Below are positions 39,801 through 51,800 of a DNA stretch of 64,000 nt, piece after piece (the first letter of the stretch is position 1; every line of letters starts with the position of its first letter). The stretch is from NCBI GenBank assembly GCA_008828725.1, contig MEHQ01003689.1:70310-134309 (forward strand). Reading direction: 5' to 3'. Under the pieces are notes generated by a model. It saw only the letters and a list, made by a program, of their open reading frames with translations, searched no databases and had not been told where the DNA came from. This DNA comes from Saccharina japonica (lineage: Eukaryota > Sar > Phaeophyceae > Laminariales > Laminariaceae). The position numbers and the translations under genes were made by a program.

Positions 39801-42800
39801 AGAAAACAGCAGCAGAGAGCATCCTGTCTACATCCGTACCGTCGACACAAGGCGAGCGACAGTCGTCGTTACACAGCTGCTTGCCGGTGTAGTCCTGTTT
39901 TCATGCTTCGCAGTGAAAAGAGAAAGGAGTCCTGCGTGGCCTCGCATGTATTTTTCAAAAATATGGTTTTCCCCGTCGATGCACCCGGATGTTTTGCTAA
40001 AATGGTTGATGCCAACATCTCGCTGAAGAGCGGTCTGGTTTGGGTATTGCTGTTTGCATCGGAGCTTGCTGGGAGACAAGTAACACTGCTGTAGTACTCG
40101 AGAGCCTCTGCAACGGCTGCGTGCACTGACAACACGCAGGTGTGTGCCCCTAGAGAGTTGGTGGGCTTTGAAACGCAGTTAGTTGTGTACTTATGGCCAC
40201 AGTTTGTTTTTAAATCATGGGAGACGCTCTGCAGCTCCGCATTGCTGTGTGTCTTTCTAGCGTCAACGCCTCGAACATACTCTCCTCTGTTCCGTCCGCC
40301 GGCGTGCTCGTGTTGTCGTGGAAGGCGGCAACAGGCAGACCACGGCAGCCCCGCAGGTCCCACTACCTCTTGGTATAGATTGTTGGCTTCCAACACGTAG
40401 CGTTGATGTTCCCACGCACCCCATGGCGCAGGGTTCGAGGCGCATTATTCGATATGATACCTTTCCAGCTCTAGCACGATACAGCAGCGAGAGCAGAGGG
40501 TTCCAATAACACAGGGATGACAGCTGCAGGGTGGTGTTGACGAGTTCGCGGCTGTAGCCCGACGAGAGTGCAAGTTGTGACTCCCTGTAGGTCTTGACTC
40601 CTTGAAATGGTGTTGGACAGGAGCGCTTTAGGTAAAGCAGACGCCGCCCAATAACGGTTTTAGCCAAATTGAACAAAACATGTGGACAAGAAAAAAAAAG
40701 GCGAAGAACAACGACATTCAACACGAAAAACCTGTCGAAATCGGCTTCCCCCCAGTGCCACTTTTTTTTTTAATCTCGTTATGGCAAGTGGTCTATCCGA
40801 TGAACGTTAGTCAATCGCATCGCCTTCGTGCGTGGCGGCCAACAATAATGTCGAGCACAAAAGGGGTATTTTACCGTCAGCCAGAAATAACTCGGACAAA
40901 ACGTGCTATTAATACGTATTTCTATCACAGCAGGCGACTGATCTATATATGCAGATCGTCACATGTCTGACGGTATGGTTAAATTTCCTTCATCCTGTTT
41001 TTTTCATTTCCAGCGAGCCGTGATACGGAAAGGGAGCAACTTCTTCCTGCGCATGGGTGGGGAGGACTGCGAGTACGACCCGGCGTTTAGACTTTACCTC
41101 CAGACTCGCCTCTCGAACCCCCACTACAGGCCGGAGGTCTTCGCCACGTGCACCCTCATCAACTTCATCGTCACAGAAAGGTAAGCTTAAAAGACTGTGC
41201 AGCGCCGGGCGACTACTTCCTCCGCGAGCTGTAGACTGTGCAGTGCAGGATCCCTACATACCAGAAGAAGAGGGGTTATCCCATAGGCGCTGCAGTACAT
41301 ATCGGAAGAGGCGTTGTTACATAGGGGTGCCCTTGACTGGGGACCCATCCAAGGTCGTCGGTATACCGTTACTACTTTAGTGTTTCAAAACCCAGGAAAC
41401 ACAAAAAACGAAACTAACCATCGGGAAATGAACACTGTAGCAGCAACCCCATTCAGTTGACGTTGTTCTTGTTGCGTTTTGTGGTTGTTGTTATTGTCGT
41501 TGATGTGCCGAATATCCTCATGAAGCTGCCGCCGCTCTGAATGAATCACGCAAGCAGCGGTTATTACGAGTAAGCATAACAACAGCAATAAGCAACGATA
41601 ATTAAACAATAAAACAAAAACACGACGCGATTAGAGTGCAGCAGGAAGGACACCATGTTAGAGTCGATACAGCTCAAGCCGAACATAGGTACGTACAGAT
41701 AGGAATTGCAGTAGACTTTTGTGCATACGTACGTAGGACTCCTTTTGTTTCGGTGGGTTTTGTTGTTCCGGAATACTTATGAGTGATCAATGTTGAAGCT
41801 CATACATGCTGCGCATTGCTAAGTATGGCAAGAATGAAAAGGAACAACGAAGACAGCAACAAAGCACAGCATCGACAACAACATCAACCGGAACATCGAC
41901 AACGACCACAACGACGGCCGCAACGACCACAACCACAACAACAGCAGACGCGTGTACGGTAGGGATAGCGCCTACCTGTTCAGGAGGATCCTAGCTGGAA
42001 GAGCCCTATTGTGCCTCACCCGAAACCAATAATTACAAAAAACGACCACAACAACAACAAACGAAGCAATCGCCGACAGCGCGCAGCAACCCCCCGTTAT
42101 GTTTTCATGTCGCAGGGGACTAGAGGATCAGCTGTTGGCGTCAGTCGTCGGCGCCGAACAGCCGGACCTCGAGAAGACCAAGAACGACCTAGTCCAGGCA
42201 AGATAAAGCCTTTCGCTACTGCACCAGACTGCACTCTTTTATTTTTGGGTTGTTTCGCATTCCAAAAATGATATTCGCCATTCTTGCTCCTGCTCCCTCC
42301 TATAGTGAACGCAACGCGCATCCGGAGTCACATATAACCCCCCCTGCTCCGTCTAGAAAGGGATGCGTGGTCAATGGTCAAAGGACTAAGGCAAGCAACA
42401 AATGAGTACCCCCCCCAAACACCCATTATGGTACGCGCCTTTCATTATTATTTCGATTATTCCCTGGTCGACGCGAGGCACATAGACACACACCTGACTC
42501 TAATTCCAAGTAATTTGTCCCGAAAACGGAAGTGCACTCCTAACTCAAGGCGGCAGCTGCTGCCGACGCTTCGTACGCAGAGTTTTGAGGTTCAGCTTCA
42601 AACAGATAATTTTTCAAGGCTCCGCCCTACCCTTGGGAGAGAGTCGGTCGTGTGTTTTGAGATGTTGAATGTTCAAAGAAGCTCTGTGTGAGAAGCGAAG
42701 GGGCTCCTTTCATTTTCGCCCTGATTGTTGTAGGTCGATTTCGTCAGCGTGGGTGGGTGCTGACCTTGCGGACGTTTGACTGCAGTACTCGCAGTGCCTA

Positions 42801-45800
42801 TTGTGCCTCACCATGCCCCAGCGAACTGAGCTGGTGCGAATACCGTGTAGAACCACGAATAAGAAATAGCCTAACTCGAACTTGAAGCTCCTTTTTGGAG
42901 CGTATAACAGTAGTACCATTGGGATATGAAACCGTGCTAGGCGTCGAGCACTATACGAGACCCTAGCAGTAGATAACCGCCTACCTGGTAGGCTCAAGGT
43001 TGCCGAAGCGGGGGGTGGCACAATAGGGTTATACTGTAAAGTAAGCCTTATTCGCGATGCGTGCTACGATATAAGATGGTGCCAATATAAGGTTCACTTC
43101 TGGAGTGAGCCTTTGCTCACATTGGGGGACCCCAACTGCTGTACATTGGACAGCTCCTGACACGATCGATCGTATGAGCCTCTACACACCAGCAGCGTGG
43201 CTCTACTGTGCCACCCCTCTACATCTTGTCATGGCTCGTTTTACGGTGTGGGCCTCCCCTGTTCGATGGAAAACACGCCTCCGCAACATAGGACCGATAC
43301 CGATCCGTTAGTACAAACAGTAGACACCGGTAGGTAGCGATTTGAAAAATGTTGCGACCTCACAGCTCCGGATTTTGTTTCTGCTTCATATAGACCCCAT
43401 ATGTGTCGATGTCAGGGGAGGTTGCAAGGACGAGCCGTGTCATACTGATATCACCCAACCCCGTAAATACGTGTTATGTGCAAAGGGCCGGCCCATGCAT
43501 ATCCCACCCGGACATCACGATGTAGATAATACGGATTGGGCTTAATAACAGGGAGGAGATCTCCCGACCTCAAACGACGTACCAGGTAGACAATAATATT
43601 GGGCTCTGGTATTTATCTGATCTGTGATATAATCTGACATGATATGATCTGTGTGCGGCGCGTCCAGGCTTCCAACCGGTACAAACTGCAGCTGGAGGGG
43701 CTGGAGGACCAGCTGCTGCAGCGCCTCGCGGACGCTCCGGCGGACATACTCGCGGACGTCGGTCTCATCGAGGTGGGGTTAGGTTTAGGTTTAGGGTTAG
43801 GGTTAGGGTTAGGGTTAGGGTTAGGGTAACCGTTAGCGCGTTTGACGCGAGCCATGCCAGGCATCGAGGTACAGTAGCACCCCCCCCCAAACAAACAACT
43901 GCTTCAAATAGCGCTTAGGTCGCAGAGGGTTGCGATGGTTTTTCGGCAACTGGTTTGTGTTTGCCAGAGCAAAAAGGGTTGCCGATACTGGACAAGGTTT
44001 GTCTCCGGAAGGATCTGGTCCACAGAGCTTTCCGAAGCGTATGAGGTTCGACTCTAGGGGGGCCTATTCCCGCTTTCGAGGAAGCACGAGCGCTGAAAAA
44101 CGGTCGCATCTCTATGCCAACTCACCGCTCTTCCCCGTACGTATGTAAGTGAGATCATGGGATGGTTCATCGGGTGACGTAAGCCTACACATTTTCTAAA
44201 ACATGACAGTTCTGGGCAAGAGGCAAACATACGGAGCTCCTCAAGGGGGGAGTATGGCAAGCATGATTAGGCGACACCCCTCTAGGGAAAATAGCATGTG
44301 TGTGAATTGTGTGCTGTATGTACAAGCAAGGGTCAAAAAGAGTGTTCTCTGACAAAACGTTTACCTTGGTGCGTAGAGGTACTGAACCGCCGATCAATAC
44401 GAAACGCCTACGTACACGTATGAACAAAGCCGAAACCCGAAACATTTCGAATCCAATACCGAGCACACAGTATAACGCGCAAGATTAACACACTCCCCTG
44501 GCATGATTTCCCTATTCGATTTGTTTCTCTGAGACATACTAAGAGGTCACAAGCAGCGATAATGTCGGGGGTCTTTCAAAAGACGCGTCACTCTGCGTGT
44601 TGACTCGCCTCGGTGTTTCGTCATCTTGATGACAGTAATGGGGAGTGTTATATATATTCCGTGTGATACGGTCGGCTGCTACATACAGTACATACTCTTA
44701 GGAAACTGTACAGATAAGGTGCCGCCGCAAAGTGTAGTTTTGTATATATCTCGCCGGTTTCGATTGCTGGGCTTCATAATAAATCGGACACGATCACGGT
44801 CTAGCTCATCATCTATGGATCCTAATGTAGCAGCTGTTATACGTTGTGCAGGATCTGTATTGGCACATGTATAACCGAGAAAACATGTGTTGTAGAGATC
44901 AACCCGAATATACGGCTCCACCCCCGGTAGCAAGAGCTACAGGCTACAGCAGTCAATCATATATATCAGCGATATATCTGGCATAAAGAATCTACTGTAG
45001 ATCATTTAGTGGGGAGCCACTGATCTGTCAGATTATCTGTGCGATGATCTGTCCGCTGATCTGGCTGATGATCTGGCTGGTGATCTGCGCATACGACCCG
45101 CCCGATGCAGGGATTGGAAGAGATGAAGGAGACCGCCCGAGAAATCAACGAAGCCGTCACGCTGGGAAAAGAGACGGAGGCGGGCATCAACGAGGCAAGC
45201 CAGCTTTTTATTGCTGAACAACCCCCAATATGGCTGTATATAGTGCCCGTATTGTGTTCACATCAGAGCCTACACGATGGTTATATTGCCGCACGGAGAG
45301 AAGTATACCTGGTGGGTAATACAGTAATACGGAATAGCACGATGGTGACCAGATACCCCGCCCCCCTCCCCCTAGACAATTGTCAAAGCTGGTGTTTCTC
45401 GACAACGAGGGAGGGCGCAACCGAGAGATAGGCGCGCATGTGGATAATCTCGAAGACCTCTTTCCAAAGGCGACCATTTTCGTTTTATGTGCCGTTTTGG
45501 TTTCGAGAGAAAAGCTGCTTGGAAAGTGGTTCCCCGAAGAGAGGATGTGTTATATTGTCACCCCGTGTACTGTTCGGCATCGGTGGCAGTGTGTTGACAC
45601 GGCCCTGCTCGTCTCTGTGCTGGTGGTCAGTGGCTGGGAGGCAAGCCTCTCCGCCCTCTTTAGATCTCCCAGACTCTTTCTCGGCAGACGTAAGTGACTT
45701 CCTCGAAACGACGGCAAGCAGCAGTTCACCCAAGACCAGCGGCGGTCTGAAACGGTTTCCTAAATAAAAGATAATACGTACGGCCTCTGACATTGGAAAC

Positions 45801-48800
45801 CCTCACAACATGTTACGGCTTCTTCTAATGTTTGTGTGATATTTTCGCTCGGCTCGAGGAGCGTACCGGCTTGTGGCGGCCGAGGTTATCCTTCGTGTAC
45901 GCTTTCACATTCCTTTAGCTTTTGCTCCGTGGGCGATGTCATGCATATTAGTACCGCCTCTCCCCATGGAAAACCTCACAATATTACGCTGTTTCGTGCA
46001 AAAAACAACGTTCGTATGCAACTTGCTTCAGGCTCGAGAGGTGTACCGGCCCGTGGCGGCCGAGGCGTCCCTCATGTACTTCATGCTCCTCAAGCTCAGC
46101 TCCGTCGATTTCATGTATCAGTATAGCCTCGACTCCTTCACCAGGTGAGCCCACACGTACAGTTGTGGTGATGTTTGTTTGCTCTTTTTTTGTTCAAACC
46201 CGTCTTGCGGCCACGGCCTACTGTAGATTCCGGAGAAATGCGATACGTGCTGTAAGATGATAGCATCGTCGCCGTCACCGTCAGACTCGTACTAATACGG
46301 GGGAACGTAGTAATCAGCACCAAATATGCTTAGCAACAAATCTGTAATATATAGAGTTGTGTATATGTGATGGGTCCTGATTACTATGGCCCCCGGTAAA
46401 ACGTTACATATAGGGGTCTGTCTGTCCCTGCTGTTACCGTATACGACACTGTATAGCACACCCCCTCGGACCAATTTCAACGCTGATTTGCTCGACGACC
46501 GGTCGAGCGCTAACCCCGAGCGACCCGTCTTTGGAAAGATGTCGACGAGATGCTCCGAAAGCCGGCGCCTTTTTCGTTGGCTGTGCCCCCCTGGTTATGG
46601 AGAAACTTCGCTTTGAAATTCACTCCAGGGGGTGTGATACACACTGTCGTCATATACGGGGTATGTATGGGGACACACAACTCTGGGTCGTGCCCCACCT
46701 CCCGCGTGAGTTCCTACCGCTATCTACTGTCGTTCTACTGCACTGATCGGACACGTCATCAAGCGAACCTCTTTGTGCGGGACCGTTATCAAGGGATCCG
46801 CTCCGTCCCTCATGGTCTCGCTCGCGTCGGAAGTTGAACAGGGTTCCGCTACGTACGTACGGTTTGGAAGTCTGAGAATGCCATGTATGAGTGTGCGCGT
46901 GCTTCAACCTCTCACGAGTCTCCACGCTATTTTCTGCTTCCGCCAAACGTTTATTTTTTAAGGCCATCAACTCGAGCGGTTCCGCTATGTACGATGCATG
47001 AGTGTGCGCGTGCTTAAACCTCTCACGAGTCTCCGCGCTATGTTTCTGCTTCCGCCTGAAGGTTCTTTTTCAAGGCCATCAACTCGAGCCAGGCAGCGGT
47101 GGACGACCAGCCTCAGCGCGTCGAAAACCTCAGGTGTGCGCTTTGAATACACACGTTCCGTACGTATGAAGTAGTACGTTGAGATAAACGGCGTGAGAAT
47201 AAAATCAAACATTTCACTCACGTGTTTTTGTTCTGTCTGAAGAATGTTTTTGGACGATCGGGCGTTGAAGATCCATGCGTGCTGCATATCTTATTCACGA
47301 GTCTGCTGAAAGCATGTCGAATTATACATGTGGTGTTGTTTGCTTACTTCGAAAACGGTACCGCAAACCAGGTGTGTTGTTACCCTTTGCCGGATGGTTA
47401 ACGTACCGAACAAAAACGAAAACCATACATTTACGGGGGGGCATAATAAGTATTACCAAATCTTTTTAGTAAAAAAAGACAAATATATACGAAGTAGGTT
47501 TTTGTGTGTACCTTAGGCCCTTTTTACTATGGTCCCCTGTGAAAGAGGCATGGTTCGTATACGATAGGAGTGCGGTGGTGTTCCGGACACAAGTCCACGC
47601 TACTTTAATTTCATTGGTTTAGCTTTCCATGCCATTCGTTACCTTCGCTCTTCTTTTCTCGCTCTTCCCTATAGTCATAACTCAGATCCGGGGTCGCAAA
47701 AGTAGGCTCTTCTCCCCCCTTCCCCCCCCCCCCACCCCCCCACTACGGTTCGCGCCTTGCATTTTCATCGTGAGAAGACTTCGGCGCTTCCTTCTCTCGT
47801 TATATCGCTTGGGAAATAGTATGCATGGCGACTACGGCTTTGAGGGGGGCTAAAAAGGCTCGACGTAATAAGGAGCCTTCATATGGCAAGCCGCCGTATC
47901 TAGGTACTACTACTGCCACCATGATATTACGGGTGACCATAGTAAACACTAGTAAATAGGACTTACGGTAAACATAAAACCTACCAGGTACCTAGTATGC
48001 ATTTACCTATGGTTACTAAACATTTTTGGTCCTATTTTCTATCTTGGTCCTTGGTCATAGACGGGTCGCCTCGTATAGGCGCTGTATGTGGCAAGCCGCC
48101 GTATATAGGTGCGACGTCCCTATCATTTTACGGGGGGGGAGGCATAGTAAACACTAGTACATGGGATCTACAGTAGACCAAAAAACCTACTACGGGTATA
48201 TACTTATCTATTTTTACTAAAAACGATTCGGTCCTATTTTCTATGTATGGGTCCCTGGTAATAGACAATTTGCCTTGTATGGGCGCAAGTGCCTTTATAA
48301 GGCGGGCAGTTGCCTTCTTCACACAAGTTCGACGCAGACAAAAGTACTCCGGGGCACAAGAGGCCTTCTGAAACACCCCCCTCCCCTCGCCCTTTGATAG
48401 GGGTGTTCAGCACTTTTGGGGGGAGATATTTGACGAACGACGGTGCTCCTTGACCGTTAACGGGTGCTACGGTAGAGGTAGCACTTTTCGGATGAACCGT
48501 TTTCTGAACGATCGGGCTCCTTAACCCAAATCCGTCGGACTTTCATTTTTGTGACGAAAAATGTTTCAGAGCATACTTCGGTCATGAGATTTCTCATCCG
48601 GCAGCACTTTTTATTTTCCTCCAAAATCATTTTTTCGGTGAGGGATGACGCTCCTTAAGTGAGGAGCTCAGAAAAAACATGGTGCACCTCTATCGTAGCA
48701 TGCGTCCTTCCAGAACTGCTAAACGTATCGCACACTAATTCCAAGTGTTTTTTCGCCAAAAACGTGGGACCGGTTCTTAAGGGGTTATCACCCGAAATGG

Positions 48801-51800
48801 TCGGAATACCATTTTGTTTTTTGGAACACGATGTTGAGCATACCTAGACCGTGGGATTGGTCAAGCTTGCACTTTGATGTTCCTTAAACAAAAAATCAGG
48901 ATCTTTGTTTTGGGAGGTATAGACGCATGCTCCGATAGCCTGCAAGCAGGTGTACCATGTTCGTTTTTTCTGAGGGTGGCCACTTCAGGAACTCTATACG
49001 ACCTCCTCCAAAATAGTTTTTTTGGAGGAAAATATTCACAAGTGCTACCCGACGAAAGGCCCAAGGCCGAAACATGGTACAACGACCAATACTGCAACCT
49101 AAGAATGAAAGTCGGACGAATTTGGGTTAAGGGCCCGTTTTAACGAAGAAAAACAAAAATCAATTTGGAAAAAAAAAAATCAAATCCGCTTTTCATTGGT
49201 CAGAACCCTCACCTCCACCCAAGATTATAGAACCCTCACCTGCACCCAAGATTATACCCCAAGATCCTAATGTTTGGTGCTGGTGCGTGTGTTGACCAAT
49301 GAAAAGCGAATTTGAATTTTATTTTTTCCAAATTGAATTTATTTTCTACTCGTTAATATGGGCCTTAAGGAGTCCGCTCATTCAGAAAACGTTTCAGCCA
49401 AAACAAGGTATACCTTATACCTCTATCGTAGCACGCGTCTATAGAGCCCCTCAAGTGGTAAGGAACCGTATAACCCATATATATGGTGCCCCCTCTAACT
49501 TAGCGCGTACGTGTTGGTCCATTGTTTTCGCGATAACTGCCGCAACAGAGCTCGGTTCAATATAACATGCGGTCCTTTCACTTTTTTTGGTGCCCTTTGA
49601 TGCCCTTTTTGGCCAGTTGGAAGAGAACACTGAAGTCTACAGCAACGCCGAAACTGTCCCTCGTGGGAGCAACAGGCCTATTTCGGGGGACCATAGTAAA
49701 TAAGACCTGCGGTATACACAAAAGCCTATACGTTTGCCTATTTTTACTAACAACATTTTGGTCCTGATTACTATGCCCCCTCCCCGTATATGGAGGTCGG
49801 ACAAGGAAATGAGCGTTGAAGGCTATTCGCAGAGCAAACCCTGCTGTAATTCCCACATCATCATGCTCGGGAATCGTTAGAGCGTTACGCTGTTAAGCCC
49901 GTAGTATTCGTGGTGCAATCTGTATATGCCACACACAGTGTTGTTCATTTGGGCATCACGTTTTCCATGCTATTATATCATACACATAAAACGGCTTTTG
50001 AGGTGACCTCCCTTAAGTGAGGAAAGTTGAAAAAACAAATGGCTGCCTATTTTGTGGATAAGTACGTCCTCGTACTCGTCTCCTCCAACCGTTCTCTTGT
50101 ACCGTCCCCTCCCAACGCGCCCTTGTCTTGTCTTTCAGGAGGAGCCTCCGATTCACGGTGTACTCCTGGGTGACAAGGGGGCTTTTCGAGAAGCACCGGC
50201 TGATCTTCTTGACCCAAGTGACCTTCGGGCTTTTGAAGGTACAGCAATGCGTATGTACCCCCGATAAAAAAATGTCATCCCGCGTCAAGCTGGATCAAGA
50301 GCTATGAAACCCCTTCAGAACCGGTTCCCTTGTCTTTGGGGACAAACTACTTGGACTTAATGTGGGATAGACGTGTCTGCAGTTATGAAAGGGTTAACCA
50401 CGCATTGCTCTTGTGTATATCATACGTGTAGCTGGAAACAAGCAGATTTTAGCATGGACACCGGGCATGCCGATTTTGACCGTTCCTTAATCCCCAAATC
50501 ATCATTTGTCTTGGGTGCTCTTGACTCGCGGTACCCACTGCACGAGGGTGATGGCTTTTGTGGTAAGGGCCCCTGCAAACAGGACGAATGCTACGATAGA
50601 GGCGCACCTGCCTACAGGACATTTTCTGAGGGTGGTCACTCGGGGAGCTCTACGTATACCCCGCCCGAAAACCGAGGAACAACACCATGGCCCAACGATT
50701 TTTTATCTTTATTTTTTCCATCCCATTTATTATCTTCGCACTTCCGTTTTTTTCCCTCCCTAGGAGTAGCCGTAACTCAGATCTGGGGTCATAAAGTAGG
50801 CTCCTCTCCCTCCTCCCCCATCACGGTTCTTGCCTTGACTTTTGTCGCGCAGAGGGTTCAGCCTTCCCAACACTCGTCGATTTTCATCGAACTTTGCTAA
50901 CTCACGCTCTCGCGCTTTCCGCCAGTCAAGATGTTTTTTTGCGAGAAAACGTCCTTACGAGCATGCACTCGGCGGGGCTCGAACTCGCGATCTTGACGCT
51001 AACAGGCTGCGAGGTTACCTACTAGCCCACCGGGGCGACTGGCGTGTACTGATATGTACAACGAAGAATACTCCACACGAAATCGGAATTCCGACGATTT
51101 TATTTTTTGGGTTAAAGAGTCCCTTCCTTCGGAAACGTTTCCAGTCAAAAACGGTACAGTACCTCCTCGGTCGTAGCACCCTTCGAGGGTTAACACACCT
51201 GCCTACAGTTTCTGACGCCGCTCACTAGACGAGCTCTACTATCAGGCAGATAGTAATAAAAGGTAAATATATAGTTTTTGTGTGTACCATAGGTCCTATT
51301 TACTATGGTCCTCCGTAATAACAGCGTACTGGATACACTCGACCCATGAACCGTTTGCTTTTGAAGGCGACCTACCTCCACTCCCTCCCTCTCCCTCTCC
51401 CTCTCCCTCTCCCTCTCCCTCTCCCTCTCCCTCTCCCTCTCCTTCTCCCTCTCCCTCCCCCACCTCATCCTCCTCCTCTGTCTCTCAAATCAACCACCAA
51501 TTTCCGTGCAAACTTTAACACGCTTCTTCGTTGTTTGAAAACGAAGTTCGGAGCGTTCGGCTCGGAGACAGCGTATTCGGCGGAGGCGTTGGCTTTCCTC
51601 TTGAAGGGAGGCCGAAGGGGGGAGGGGTCCGGGGACGACCCCCCTCCGGCGGACTGGCTGTCGGACGCGGCGTGGGGGATGATCTTGGCGCTGAGCTCTT
51701 TGGAAGGGTGAGGCCGATTGGCTGGCGTTAAAGAACTGTACGTACATCTTTGTTGCGAATTATAGCAAGGATCGCTTGTATAATAGTGCTTAATCCGTAT

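Larger units (their letters stand above)
36749..41013 (+). other. Intron 19, longest intron
   Basis: F5 repeat 36905-36965, G-rich minisatellite 38190-38425 and the 2.0-kb TIR element 38796-40793. Nothing recognised between 37000 and 38100. Confidence 0.8.
43773..45110 (+). other. Intron 22
   Basis: Telomere-like array 43776-43828 at its 5' end and GATCTG-type repeats 45015-45095 at its 3' end. Confidence 0.8.
46145..47061 (+). other. Intron 24
   Basis: F1 46296-46398 and a ~110-bp tandem duplication (46877-46986 / 46987-47095) that partly copies exon 25. Confidence 0.8.
47134..50138 (+). other. Intron 25
   Basis: Transposon-dense: F1 47431, 47927, 48127 and 49683; SINE fragment 47617-47800; F2 48459 and 48922; nested F3 49131; F5 48730. 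Confidence 0.8.
50239..51546 (+). other. Intron 26
   Basis: F5 50312-50398, SINE 50686-51042, F1 fragment 51240-51319, (CTCCCT)n 51378-51470. Confidence 0.8.

Noticed and set aside
43860..43894. Chromosome end at the telomere-like repeat
   Set aside because: The gene continues in frame on both sides, so the array is internal.
50965..51040. Functional tRNA gene on the minus strand
   Set aside because: Good box B, but the D arm and acceptor stem fail to pair; head of a SINE.
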